Assembly: GCA_965216205.1 (NCBI GenBank)
Contig: OZ244139.1
Span: forward strand, 3,038,001-3,102,000
Source of the DNA: CADEDH01 sp965216205
Lineage (GTDB): Bacteria > Actinomycetota > Acidimicrobiia > Acidimicrobiales > SZUA-35
Direction: 5' to 3'
DNA: 64,000 nt
Shown here: piece by piece, positions 24,971-33,515 of the stretch
Layout: each line of letters begins with the position of its first letter
Position numbering within the stretch: position 1 is the first letter of the stretch
The notes under the pieces: model-generated
What the model saw: only the letters and a program-made list of their open reading frames with translations
Database searches by the model: none
Told to the model about the DNA's origin: nothing
Translations under genes and position numbers: made by a program

Positions 24971-26110
24971 GCGAATCGCGTCGTACGTGCCGGAGTAGCG
25001 ACCGACCTTGGTGAACACCACCTGCCAGAGCTGCAGATGGCGGGTCCGGAACGATGCAGCGGCGGCCTGCAGGTAGTAGCGCCAGGTTCGGCGGAAGCGC
25101 TCGTCGTAGCCCGGCAGATCGTCCCAGGCGGCCTCGATGTTCCCGTACCAGGCCATCAACGTCCGGTCGTAGTCGGGCCCGAAGTTGTGGACGTCCTCGA
25201 TCGCCCACCGACTCCTCGCCCCCTCGCCGAGGTGCATGATCGACGGCAGAACCCCTGCCGGGAAGATGTACCGGTCGAACCAGGGGTCGTTGTAGTCCTT
25301 CCAGATGTTGGAGCCGATCGTGTGGTGGAGGGCGATGCCGTCGTCGGTGAGGAGGCGGTGGTTGACGTCGAAGAACTCGCCGATGTTCTTCGAGCCGACG
25401 TGCTCGAGCATCCCGATCGACACGATCCGATCGTAGGTCCCGGCGACGTCGCGGAAGTCCTGCTGCCGGATGTCCACGTCGAGCCCGGCGCACCGCGTGG
25501 TCGCCAGCCGCACCTGCTCGATCGCCGGTGAGATCCCGGTGACCCGCACCCCGTAGTGCTGGGCCGCGTACTGCGCGAACCCACCCCAGCCGCAGCCGAC
25601 GTCGAGGAGTCGCATGCCGGGCTCCAGGTGGAGCTTCCGACAGATCAGGTCGAGCTTCGCCTCCTGGGCGCTGTCGAGGTCGTCGACACCACGCCAGTAG
25701 CCGCAACTGTAGATCATCCGCTTGTCGAGCATCCGCTCGTACAGATCGTTGCCGATGTCGTAGTGGGCCGACGCGTTGCTGGCCGCCCGGCGCACGCTCT
25801 GGAGGTTGAGGAGCTTGGCCCGCAGCGCGAGCGCGACGAGCTGCGGTGTCATCTTCATCTGGCTCCGAAGGTCTGCCGCCAGCACCTTGGCCAGGAGCTC
25901 GTCGACCCGCTCCGCGCTCCACCATCCCTCCTGATAGCTCTCCCCCAGCCCGAGCTCCCGATCGGCCAGCACCCGGGCGTAGAACCGGTCGTCGTGGACC
26001 TGGAGATCACTCCGGTCGGAACCGTTGAGCTCGATCCCCGCCTGATCGAGCAGGCCGACGACGAGCTCCTTCGCCTTGCCCGAGTCCATTCCGCCACGAA
26101 ATCTCGTCAC
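24968..26110 (-). CDS. cfa: Cyclopropane-fatty-acyl-phospholipid synthase family methyltransferase
   Basis: 380 residues from GTG 26110, with GGAGG eight bases before it. The N-terminal domain has GESYQEGWWSAERVDELL. The SAM-binding motif I is LLDVGCGWGGFAQYAA. AHYDIGNDLYERMLD, MIYSCGYW, GMLEHVG and WYGNIEAAW are hallmarks of CFA synthases. It methylenates unsaturated acyl chains of membrane lipids using S-adenosylmethionine. The C-terminal IFPAG and YYLQAAAASF segments match bacterial Cfa rather than mycolic-acid CmaA enzymes. An upstream palindrome may be its operator. Confidence 0.9.
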   Translation of the reverse strand: MTRFRGGMDSGKAKELVVGLLDQAGIELNGSDRSDLQVHDDRFYARVLADRELGLGESYQEGWWSAERVDELLAKVLAADLRSQMKMTPQLVALALRAKLLNLQSVRRAASNASAHYDIGNDLYERMLDKRMIYSCGYWRGVDDLDSAQEAKLDLICRKLHLEPGMRLLDVGCGWGGFAQYAAQHYGVRVTGISPAIEQVRLATTRCAGLDVDIRQQDFRDVAGTYDRIVSIGMLEHVGSKNIGEFFDVNHRLLTDDGIALHHTIGSNIWKDYNDPWFDRYIFPAGVLPSIMHLGEGARSRWAIEDVHNFGPDYDRTLMAWYGNIEAAWDDLPGYDERFRRTWRYYLQAAAASFRTRHLQLWQVVFTKVGRYSGTYDAIR

Positions 26111-26198
26111 CTGCGTCTCCCTCCGCCGAAGTACCCAACCGCGTGCGACGCCGTCCATGGAACTGAATTCCCGCCGAGAGTGCAAGCGGTGGATACCA

Positions 26199-26211
26199 AT
26201 CGGTAACCGAT
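26199..26211. promoter_or_regulatory. ATCGGTAACCGAT palindrome upstream of cfa
   Basis: A 13-bp near-perfect palindrome in the 139-bp gap between cfa and the TIR-like gene. It stands about 90 bp upstream of the cfa start and could be an operator. No other copy was noticed. Confidence 0.25.
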
Positions 26212-26248
26212 CGTGACCTGCAACCGCGAGGTCACCACGGCACGACCG

Positions 26249-27430
26249 TCAACCGTCGAGACTGAACGTGAGGACCAGTTCGTCGCCGCCGCGACCCGGT
26301 GGCCGGTGGAGCACCACCGATTCGTTGTTGGCGCTGAACTCGAGCACCAGCTCGTCGACGCCGTCGAGAGAGCCGAACGGCTCGAGCTCGACCCTCCGAC
26401 CAGGCAGGAGCTCGACGGTTCCCCCAGCAGCGTCGCCGGCCAGGGAGGTCATGCGGGCTTCGCCCACCACCCCCTGACCGAGGGTCACCGCGGAGATCTC
26501 GTCGCGCCACGGGCCGAGGTAGCCGGTCGCCACCAGGCCGCCGCCCCCGCAGACCAGTTGGTCCGGCGTCAGCTCGCCGCCTCCCGTCGAGACCGTGCAG
26601 CTCGACGGCAGGGCCTCGACGCGCCCGCCGACAGCGCCGGGGAGGAGGCCGTCGTTGATCGGGGGGATCGGACCCTGATTGGCGGCCGGATCGGGTCCGG
26701 CCCGACCGTCGACCGCCGTACCTGCGCCGATGGTGGTGGGGACGACGCCCACATCACCGGCGGTCGGCTGCTCGGTCACCACCGTCACCCCGGCGTCATC
26801 GCTGCCATCGTCCGACCGGATCAGGTCGGCGAAGATGATCGACATGATCGTCACGAAGAGCGCGGCCACACCGACCCACAACCAGACCTCCGACGGGATC
26901 TCGGTGGGCTCGAGCCCGAACCGACGCATCCAGCGCTCGAAGCCGGACTGCTCGCGCCCGTGGGGCGGGTTCGCCCCGAGGTCGTCGAGCGTGGCATCGA
27001 TCTGGCGGAACCGGTCCTGGATGTCGCCCGAGGTGAACGACAACTCCTGGATACCGGTGTTCTCGAGGAACACGCCGACCCGGTCCTCCACCATCGCCAG
27101 GACCCGCCGGTAACCGAGGTGCCCCTCGAGCCAGCCAGCATGGAAGAGCAGCTCCCGCGTCGCCCGGAGGTTCGACTCGGTCCCACCGTGATGGTGGCCG
27201 ACGACGAGGATCGCTATCTCGGTGCCGTCGAGGCGGGGGGTGGCGTAGCGGGGTCCCCCAGCCTCGACCACATCCTCCATCGCCTGCGCGACGACCGCCC
27301 AGTTCGACCGCTCCAGGTGCCTCTGGAGGAGCTTCCAATCCTCGCCCTGACCCGCCGTCAGCAGCAGGACCTTGCGCCGATTGCGCGTGCTCGTCCGGAT
27401 TCCATCGTATTGTCCAGTGGTGCTGGTCAC
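26249..27430 (-). CDS. Single-pass membrane protein with a TIR-like nucleotide-binding domain
   Basis: 393 residues from GTG 27430 (GGAG five bases before). Residues about 18-155 resemble the predicted nucleotide-binding TIR-like family (PF10137). They show a first strand KVLLLTAGQG, a middle IAILVVGHHHGG, and then RATRELLFHAGWLEGHLGYRRVLAMVEDR followed by IQELSF. The usual Asn-x-x-Phe-Glu of active members reads ELLFH here, so NADase activity is doubtful. One transmembrane helix (about 183-203) is followed by an acidic linker and an outer C-terminal beta-rich domain with one cysteine pair (SSCTVSTGG, LVCGGGG). Divergent from a small membrane protein. Confidence 0.6.
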   Translation of the reverse strand: MTSTTGQYDGIRTSTRNRRKVLLLTAGQGEDWKLLQRHLERSNWAVVAQAMEDVVEAGGPRYATPRLDGTEIAILVVGHHHGGTESNLRATRELLFHAGWLEGHLGYRRVLAMVEDRVGVFLENTGIQELSFTSGDIQDRFRQIDATLDDLGANPPHGREQSGFERWMRRFGLEPTEIPSEVWLWVGVAALFVTIMSIIFADLIRSDDGSDDAGVTVVTEQPTAGDVGVVPTTIGAGTAVDGRAGPDPAANQGPIPPINDGLLPGAVGGRVEALPSSCTVSTGGGELTPDQLVCGGGGLVATGYLGPWRDEISAVTLGQGVVGEARMTSLAGDAAGGTVELLPGRRVELEPFGSLDGVDELVLEFSANNESVVLHRPPGRGGDELVLTFSLDG

Positions 27431-27527
27431 GGCTTCTCCACAGGGGCTGGTCCCCGGTGCAACAGCATTGATGGGCTATCTATAGAGACGAAACTACAAC
27501 GATCTACCGACGAGGGGAGGCATGCTC

Positions 27528-28007
27528 ATGGCGTCGACGGGATCGGTCGGCGGCACGGTGCGCAACGTGCTCGTCTTCGGCACCGTCGCCTTCCTGCTCT
27601 TCCTCGCGATCCTCGTGATACGGAGCATCTTCTTCCTCACCGCCGACGGGAGCGATGCCGACGTCGGCGTCGCTGGTGACAGCCCGTCGGCGCCCCTCGA
27701 GTCCGCCCCGATCGACGGTGCGGCGATCGACCCGACGGGAATCCGTTGTGGCCGCCCGGCGGACGGCTCCGATCCCTCGTTCCGCATCGACGCTGCGCCG
27801 GAGCTCGCAGCGGAGGAGATCATCGTGGCGGTCGAGCTCGTCAGCGGAAACGGAACCCGCCATCCCCGCACCGTGTCGATGCCGATCGGGGAGCCCGACC
27901 GCGGACGGCAGGTCATCGTGCCGGACTCCGGCGACACGTCGCTCTATCAGGCCTGCGTGGTCACCGTCATCCAGCAGGACCGCAAGGTGATCATCACCGG
28001 CCGGTGA
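27528..28007 (+). CDS. Small single-pass membrane/extracellular protein, unknown
   Basis: 159 residues. GGGGAGG lies directly before an ATG at 27522, so the second ATG (27528), seven bases further on, is the better start. One N-terminal transmembrane helix (about 12-34) is followed by an exported domain with two cysteines (GIRCGRP and YQACVVTV) that could form a disulfide. The C-terminal strands (VVTVIQQDRKVIITG) look like an Ig-like or beta-sandwich fold. No family recognised. The opposite-strand TIR-like membrane protein has a similar exported tail, so the two may be partners. Confidence 0.6.
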   Translation: MASTGSVGGTVRNVLVFGTVAFLLFLAILVIRSIFFLTADGSDADVGVAGDSPSAPLESAPIDGAAIDPTGIRCGRPADGSDPSFRIDAAPELAAEEIIVAVELVSGNGTRHPRTVSMPIGEPDRGRQVIVPDSGDTSLYQACVVTVIQQDRKVIITGR

Positions 28008-28091
28008 CCGGGCCGCTGACCCGGCTGGTCGCACGACCACGCACCGGCGAGCGACGCATCGTTCGAGGGTCGGGCACCTACGATGGGCGCG

Positions 28092-28256
28092 ATGGATTGG
28101 TTCGTGGACAACTGGCCAGCGGTCTTGATCATCCTGGCGGTGCTGATGGTGGTGCTCGGGCTCGTCCAGCGGCTGGTCAAACTGGCGTTCGTCGGTGCCG
28201 CGGTCGGCGTCATCGGCGTGGTCGCGTGGCCGTTCATCGTGGGTTCGACGGGCTGA
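28092..28256 (+). CDS. Very small membrane protein
   Basis: 54 residues, too short for most gene finders. It starts MDWFVDNWPAVLIILAVLM and has two hydrophobic segments separated by a short LVQRLVK loop. The pattern, its placement 85 bp after the previous gene on the same strand, and low codon-position noise support coding. Function unknown. Confidence 0.5.
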   Translation: MDWFVDNWPAVLIILAVLMVVLGLVQRLVKLAFVGAAVGVIGVVAWPFIVGSTG

Positions 28257-28331
28257 ACGACCACGGACCGACCTCACCCATGGGCAAGATCTGTGCACCC
28301 GGAGTAGGCCACCGGCCTCTGTCCACCGGCC

Positions 28332-28673
28332 GTGTCGGCTCCTACCGTCGATCTCGTGATCTCGACGGCCAGGGACGACGGTGCGGTGCCTCCGAATCCG
28401 GTCGGCCTGCGCTTCTCGCGACTCGTCCGGCCGGTCCCGAGGCGGATTCTCGAAGAACGGGTCGGTGAGCAGCGGTCGACCATCGATGAGCTCCCGTTCG
28501 CGAACGACGACGAGCCCTGGGTCCGGCGCAGACCGGGCAGGCGATGGCCGGGCCCGACCCGGCCCGGGCGGGTGCTCGATCACCGGGAGGCGATCTGGCA
28601 GGCGATCCTCGCGATGTCGATCGTGCTGCTGTTCGGGCTGGCCGTGCTGGCGATCGCCCACAGCGCACCCTGA
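28332..28673 (+). CDS. Small membrane-anchored protein, unknown
   Basis: 113 residues from GTG 28332; GTG 28356 is equally possible. The first 85 residues are Arg/Pro-rich and likely disordered and cytoplasmic, followed by one C-terminal helix (AIWQAILAMSIVLLFGLAVLAIAH). No known family. It lies 72 bp before the PrsW-type gene on the same strand. Confidence 0.45.
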   Translation: MSAPTVDLVISTARDDGAVPPNPVGLRFSRLVRPVPRRILEERVGEQRSTIDELPFANDDEPWVRRRPGRRWPGPTRPGRVLDHREAIWQAILAMSIVLLFGLAVLAIAHSAP

Positions 28674-28745
28674 CCCGGTCGGCGGCGGAGCGGTTCGCCG
28701 TCTGCCTGCCCGCACGGGACAGCGGGCGATCCTGGCGGCCAACCG

Positions 28746-29891
28746 ATGACCGGCGGGCCGCAGCTCGGTCCGCCGTCGCACGGACCCGGCTGGTACGCCG
28801 ACCCGTGGCAGGTCGCCCATTGGCGATGGTGGGACGGTCACGACTGGACCGCCCACGTCGCCGCTGGACCCGACGCCACCCACAAGCCGCGGTTGCCGGC
28901 CTGGCTCTCGGTCCCGGTGGTCGTGGCGGCGGTACTGGCCGTGCCGATCGTGGGGTTTCTCCTGTTCACCGCCCCGCTGGCGGTGGTGCTCGGGCTGGTG
29001 CCGCTCGCGATCGTCCTGCCCGTCCTGGCCTGGCTCGACCGGGTCGAGCCGGAGCCGTGGACCGCCCGCATCCACGCCCTGCTCTGGGGCGCGACGGTGG
29101 CCGGCGTGGTGTCGGGGATCGTGAACACGATCGTCAGCGTCACCGTGGGCGAAACGGTCGGGGCGGTGGTCTCCGCACCACTGATCGAGGAGGTGACGAA
29201 GGGACTCGGTATCTACTGGGCGGTCCGACGGAACCAGGTCGACTCGGTGATGGACGGAATCGTGTACGCGGGCTGGGTCGCGCTGGGCTTCGCGGTGGTC
29301 GAGGACTTCCTGTACTTCGCCGAGGCCGACGCGAACGGGTTCCTGGTGCAGATCTTCGTCCTCCGGGCGTTGCTGACCCCCTTCGCACACCCGCTGTTCA
29401 CGGCCTGGACCGGCTTGGGTGTGGGCCTGGCCATCGCCAGGCGCACGTCACTGCCGCTCGGCTTCGCGGCCGGCCTGGTGCCGGCGATCGTCAGCCACGC
29501 CGCGTGGAACGGCTCGCTCGCCTACGCCGACAGCTCCGGCAACGATGCCGCGATCGCCATCGCTGCGCTCGCGTTCGTGGTCCTGTTCGTCGCAGCCGCG
29601 GTCGCCGTGTTCGTGATCCGCCGTGCCCAGCAGCGCCGGTTCGTGGCCGCGATCCCGTTCCTGGCCGGCCGGTACGGGCTCCCGCACCAGGAGCTGGCAT
29701 CGTTCAGCAGTTGGCGGGTGATCCTCCACACGAGGCGGCGCCTCCCACGGGGGAAGCGACTCGAGTTCGACGCAGTCCATGCGGCCCTCGCACGGCTCGC
29801 CCTCCTCCACGAGCGACCGGGCCAGCTCGACGCCGTGGCCGAGCAACGACTCGCCGACCAGCTCCACCGGGCGCGAGCAGCGACCGCCTGA
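28746..29891 (+). CDS. PrsW-family intramembrane metalloprotease with DUF2510 head
   Basis: 381 residues. The N-terminus carries the DUF2510 tryptophan motif (GWYADPWQVAHWRWWDGHDW). About eight membrane helices follow, with PrsW motifs: SAPLIEEVTKGLG (metal ligand Glu pair), GFAVVEDFLYF, FAHPLFTAWTGLG and VSHAAWNGS, whose His residues complete the zinc site. PrsW relatives cleave membrane proteins such as anti-sigma factors. The hydrophilic C-terminal 70 residues are cytoplasmic and of unknown role. No sigma/anti-sigma pair is adjacent. Confidence 0.85.
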   Translation: MTGGPQLGPPSHGPGWYADPWQVAHWRWWDGHDWTAHVAAGPDATHKPRLPAWLSVPVVVAAVLAVPIVGFLLFTAPLAVVLGLVPLAIVLPVLAWLDRVEPEPWTARIHALLWGATVAGVVSGIVNTIVSVTVGETVGAVVSAPLIEEVTKGLGIYWAVRRNQVDSVMDGIVYAGWVALGFAVVEDFLYFAEADANGFLVQIFVLRALLTPFAHPLFTAWTGLGVGLAIARRTSLPLGFAAGLVPAIVSHAAWNGSLAYADSSGNDAAIAIAALAFVVLFVAAAVAVFVIRRAQQRRFVAAIPFLAGRYGLPHQELASFSSWRVILHTRRRLPRGKRLEFDAVHAALARLALLHERPGQLDAVAEQRLADQLHRARAATA

Positions 29892-29943
29892 GCGCCGCTC
29901 GGGGCCGGTTCAAGGCCCCCGGTGGTCGACCGATACATGAACC

Positions 29944-31476
29944 ATGACGTTCAACTCCTGGGACCAGCAGCTTCGGCCCCCCGGCAAGGTCGAGGAGCTC
30001 GGCGTCCCAGCCGGGTTGGTGGAGGACCTGTTCCTCCGCCGGGTCCTCACCGAGCGGATCACCAGCATCGGCGAGGTCGCCGACCGCCTCCACGTCTCCC
30101 ATCCCCTCGCCGACGAGCTCGCATCGGGCCTACGGGAGAAGCGGCTCATCGAGTACCTCGGCGCGAGCGGTCGCGATTACCGGATTCAGCTCACCGAGCT
30201 GGGTCATCGAACGACGAGCCAGCGGATGACGTCCGGACACTACGTCGGGGGCATTCCCGTGGCGCTCACCGACTACCAGCAGGTCGTCACGGCCCAGCGA
30301 TCGGATCTCGTGCTCGACCGGGAACTGGTCAAGGCGGCGTTCGAGGATCTCGTGCTCGACAACGACCTCCTCGACCAGATCGGGCCTGCGTTCGTCGGGA
30401 ACGGCGCCATGTTCCTCTACGGCCCGGCCGGAACCGGCAAGACCAGCATCGCGGAGCGTCTCAACAGGATCTTCGACGACCCCGTGTTCATCCCCCGCCA
30501 CATCGAGGTCGATGGTCAGATCGTCTCCGTGTACGACCCTGCGCTCCACCGTGCCGTCGACCGGCAGCCGGACCAGGTCGACCGACGATGGGTCCTCTGC
30601 GAGCGGCCGCTCGTCGTCGTGGGTGGCGAGCTCGACATGAGCATGCTCGACCTGCACCACGACCGCATCTCTGGCATCAACATCGCGCCGATCCAGTTGC
30701 TCGCCAACAACGGCATCCTCGTCGTCGACGACTTCGGACGTCAGGCGATCCGACCCGAGGCCATCCTGAACCGGTGGATCGTCCCGCTCTCCCGCGGCAT
30801 CGACTTCCTCAAGGTCAGCAGTGGCTCGAAGTTCACGGTTCCGTTCGAGCTGAAGCTGGTCATCTCGACCAACCTCGAACCGACATCGCTGGGCGACGAC
30901 GCGTTCCTGCGCCGACTTCGGAACAAGGTGTACGTCGGACCGATAGGCGAGGAGGCGTTCATCACGATCCTGAAGCGCGTGGCCGAAGCCCACGAGGTCC
31001 AGCTCACGACCGGGGCTGCCGAGTATCTCTGCGAGATCGCCCGCCATCGGGTCGGGGAGCTACGACCCTATCTCGCGGTCGACTTCTGCGAGCTGGCCGA
31101 CGCCGCCTGCCGGTACGAACGGGTTCCGAACGTGCTCGACGCCGACCTGGTCGACCGGATCGCCGATCTGTACTTCGTGCACGACACCGCCCACTTCGAC
31201 GATCCACACGACGACCTCGCCTACCACGAGGCCGACGGGTACGTGGACATCCAGGGAGAGCAGTGGGGTCACAACGGCGTCGAGCGCCGAGCCGACCTCC
31301 TGCCGGTCGACTGGTCGGGCTACGAGATCGGGGCCGAGGAGGCCGATCATCCCCTGGCGGGACTCGACGCGCTCGCCGACACCCAGAGCGTCGAGGACGC
31401 CGGACCGATCGACGGGGTTCCCGACGCGCTCCGACCGATGGCGACCGGGATCGACCCGCCCGGCGGTGCCGGCTGA
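29944..31476 (+). CDS. AAA family ATPase with N-terminal winged helix
   Basis: 510 residues. Residues about 20-90 form a winged-helix-like domain (SIGEVADRLHVSHPLADELASGLREKRLIEYL). Walker A is LYGPAGTGKTSIAERL, Walker B GILVVDDFGRQ, then LNRWIVPLSRG, a sensor VISTNLEPTSLGDDAFLRRL, and a helical lid. This family is often found near type IV/Tad pilus genes, but none is present here. The last 90 residues are acidic and low in complexity. The function is probably remodelling or secretion-linked; the sequence does not settle it. Confidence 0.82.
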   Translation: MTFNSWDQQLRPPGKVEELGVPAGLVEDLFLRRVLTERITSIGEVADRLHVSHPLADELASGLREKRLIEYLGASGRDYRIQLTELGHRTTSQRMTSGHYVGGIPVALTDYQQVVTAQRSDLVLDRELVKAAFEDLVLDNDLLDQIGPAFVGNGAMFLYGPAGTGKTSIAERLNRIFDDPVFIPRHIEVDGQIVSVYDPALHRAVDRQPDQVDRRWVLCERPLVVVGGELDMSMLDLHHDRISGINIAPIQLLANNGILVVDDFGRQAIRPEAILNRWIVPLSRGIDFLKVSSGSKFTVPFELKLVISTNLEPTSLGDDAFLRRLRNKVYVGPIGEEAFITILKRVAEAHEVQLTTGAAEYLCEIARHRVGELRPYLAVDFCELADAACRYERVPNVLDADLVDRIADLYFVHDTAHFDDPHDDLAYHEADGYVDIQGEQWGHNGVERRADLLPVDWSGYEIGAEEADHPLAGLDALADTQSVEDAGPIDGVPDALRPMATGIDPPGGAG

Positions 31477-31557
31477 GGCCGCTCGGTCGACGGCGGCCGT
31501 CGCACTCCGGGCCGATCCGTTCGCCCCGCCGCGCTCGATCCCATAGGGTCGGCGTTC

Positions 31558-32472
31558 ATGACCACGCTCGAGTTCGGCATCTCGCAGGCACTCCTCCACG
31601 ACGCCAAGGCCCAAGCGCGCCGAGCTGAGGCACTCGGCTACGACTACCTGCTCTCCGGTGAGCACATCATGTTCTACGCCGCGACCGGCAACAACATGGT
31701 GTCGTTGGCGGCGGCGGCCGGAGCCACCGAGCGGATCAAGCTGATGAGCGGCATCGTGCTGGCGCCGCTCTATCCGGCTGCGCTCCTCGCCAAGCAGGCG
31801 TCGGTCCTCGACGTCGTGTCGAACGGCCGCTTCTCGCTCGGCGTCGGTGTGGGCGGCGAGTTCCCCAAGGAATTCGACGCGGTCGGGGTACCGGTGAAGG
31901 AGCGCGGCGCCAGGACCAACGAGGCCCTCGAGGTCCTCGACAAGCTCCTGACCGAGACCGACGTGCACTTCGACGGCCGGTTCACGACCCTCGACGGTGT
32001 CACCATCAAGCCGTCGACGGTCCAGAAGCCCCGGATCCCGTTCTGGGTCGCCGGTCGGCGGGATGCAGCCATGAAGCGGGTCGCCCGCTACGCCGAGGGT
32101 TGGTTGCCGTACATGTACACACCCGAGATGCTCGCGGAGTCCATGGACAAGATCGCAACGTTCGCCGGTGAGGCGGGCCGCCCCGACGACGCCGTCCGCG
32201 GCGGGCTGTTCATCTTCACGTGCGTCAACGAGGACCGCGAGCGGGCACTCGAGCTGGCCAATCAGCAACTCAGCCGGCAGTACAACCAGGACTTCTCGAA
32301 CCTGGTCGAGAAATACACGCTGGCCGGCTCACCCGAGGACTGCGCCGCTCGGGCCCGCGAGTACCTCGATGCGGGGGCCACGGCGATCATGTTCTCCCAC
32401 GGCTGTCCGCCCGATTACACCGAGGAGAACACGACGCAGATCGCGGAGGCCCTCATCCCGCTGCTTCGCTAG
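31558..32472 (+). CDS. LLM-class F420-dependent oxidoreductase
   Basis: 304 residues, a TIM-barrel luciferase-like protein: an N-terminal EFGISQALL, ARRAEALGYDYLLSGEHI, ERIKLMSGIVLAPLYPAALLAKQASVLDVVSNGRFSLGVGVGGE, and PFWVAGRRDAAMKRVARYAEGWLPY. These match the F420-dependent rather than the FMN luciferase subgroup; F420 is common in Acidimicrobiia. Substrate unknown. It precedes the MoxR/DUF58 operon by 29 bp but is probably separate. Confidence 0.88.
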   Translation: MTTLEFGISQALLHDAKAQARRAEALGYDYLLSGEHIMFYAATGNNMVSLAAAAGATERIKLMSGIVLAPLYPAALLAKQASVLDVVSNGRFSLGVGVGGEFPKEFDAVGVPVKERGARTNEALEVLDKLLTETDVHFDGRFTTLDGVTIKPSTVQKPRIPFWVAGRRDAAMKRVARYAEGWLPYMYTPEMLAESMDKIATFAGEAGRPDDAVRGGLFIFTCVNEDRERALELANQQLSRQYNQDFSNLVEKYTLAGSPEDCAARAREYLDAGATAIMFSHGCPPDYTEENTTQIAEALIPLLR

Positions 32473-32501
32473 GTGTTTCTTGGGGTGTAAGGTCTGACCG
32501 G

Positions 32502-33515
32502 GTGAGCGGAGATCAGGGAGCGCAGCTGTCCACCGAGCGGGTGGCGTCGATGGTCGCTGGGGTGATCGACGAGGTGGAGCGGGCCGTGGTCGGCAAGCGT
32601 GCCGTGCTCGAATCCGTCATGATCGGTCTCATGGCCGACGGGCACGTCCTGATCGAAGACGTGCCGGGGGTGGCCAAGACACTCATCGCTCGATCGTTGG
32701 CCGCGGTCACCGGACTCGACTTCTCCAGGATCCAGTTCACCCCGGACTTGATCCCGTCGGACCTGACCGGCTCTGCCGTTCCCGGCGCCGACGGCCAGCC
32801 GACGTTCCTCCGGGGCCCACTGTTCGCCAACCTCGTCCTCGGCGACGAGATCAACCGGAGCCCGTCGAAGACCCAGGCGGCAGCGCTCGAAGCGATGGAA
32901 GAGCGTCAGATCACGGTGGATGGCCACTCCCACCCGCTCCCCCGGCCCTACTTCCTCCTGGCCACCCAGAACCCGATCGAGACCGAGGGAACCTACCCGC
33001 TGCCGGAGGCGCAGCTCGATCGGTTCCTGATCCGCCTCAGTGTCGGCTATCCGACCCCCGACGACGAACGGGAGCTGCTCCATCGCCGCATCGCCCGGGG
33101 CCAGGATCAACCGACGCTCGAGCAGGTGGTGGAAGCCACGGACATCATCGCGATGCAGCGAGCCGTCGAGACGGTCCAAGCCCGGTCTGACGTCGTCGAC
33201 TATGTGGTCTCGATCGTCGAGGCGACGAGGAACCACGAGTCGCTCGAGGTCGGCGCCAGCCCGCGAGGTGGCCTGGCGCTGCTTCGCGCCGCCCGAGCAC
33301 GGGCCGCGATCGGTGGTCGAGACTTCACCACCCCGAACGATGTGAAGTCGTTGGCGGTCCCCGTGCTCGCCCACCGGTTGGTCTTGCGCACCGAGGCATG
33401 GGTTCGAGGGGTGCGAGAGGTCGATGTCGTCAACGACTGCCTCTCGTCGGTGCCGACCCCTGCGACGCTCACCGACGACGATGTCGAGGCGGCCGTACAG
33501 TCGTCGGTCGGGTGA
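32502..33515 (+). CDS. MoxR family AAA+ ATPase
   Basis: 337 residues from GTG 32502. MoxR signatures: VVGKRAVLESVMIGLMADGHVLIEDVPGVAKT (Walker A variant), RIQFTPDLIPSDLTGS, LVLGDEINRSPSKTQAALLEAM-like Walker B region, ATQNPIETEGTYPLPEAQLDRF and GASPRGGLALLRAARA. It acts as the ATPase of a MoxR-DUF58-DUF4129 cluster; in other actinobacteria this set is thought to help assemble cell-envelope complexes. It overlaps the next gene by GTGA. Confidence 0.92.
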   Translation: MSGDQGAQLSTERVASMVAGVIDEVERAVVGKRAVLESVMIGLMADGHVLIEDVPGVAKTLIARSLAAVTGLDFSRIQFTPDLIPSDLTGSAVPGADGQPTFLRGPLFANLVLGDEINRSPSKTQAAALEAMEERQITVDGHSHPLPRPYFLLATQNPIETEGTYPLPEAQLDRFLIRLSVGYPTPDDERELLHRRIARGQDQPTLEQVVEATDIIAMQRAVETVQARSDVVDYVVSIVEATRNHESLEVGASPRGGLALLRAARARAAIGGRDFTTPNDVKSLAVPVLAHRLVLRTEAWVRGVREVDVVNDCLSSVPTPATLTDDDVEAAVQSSVG

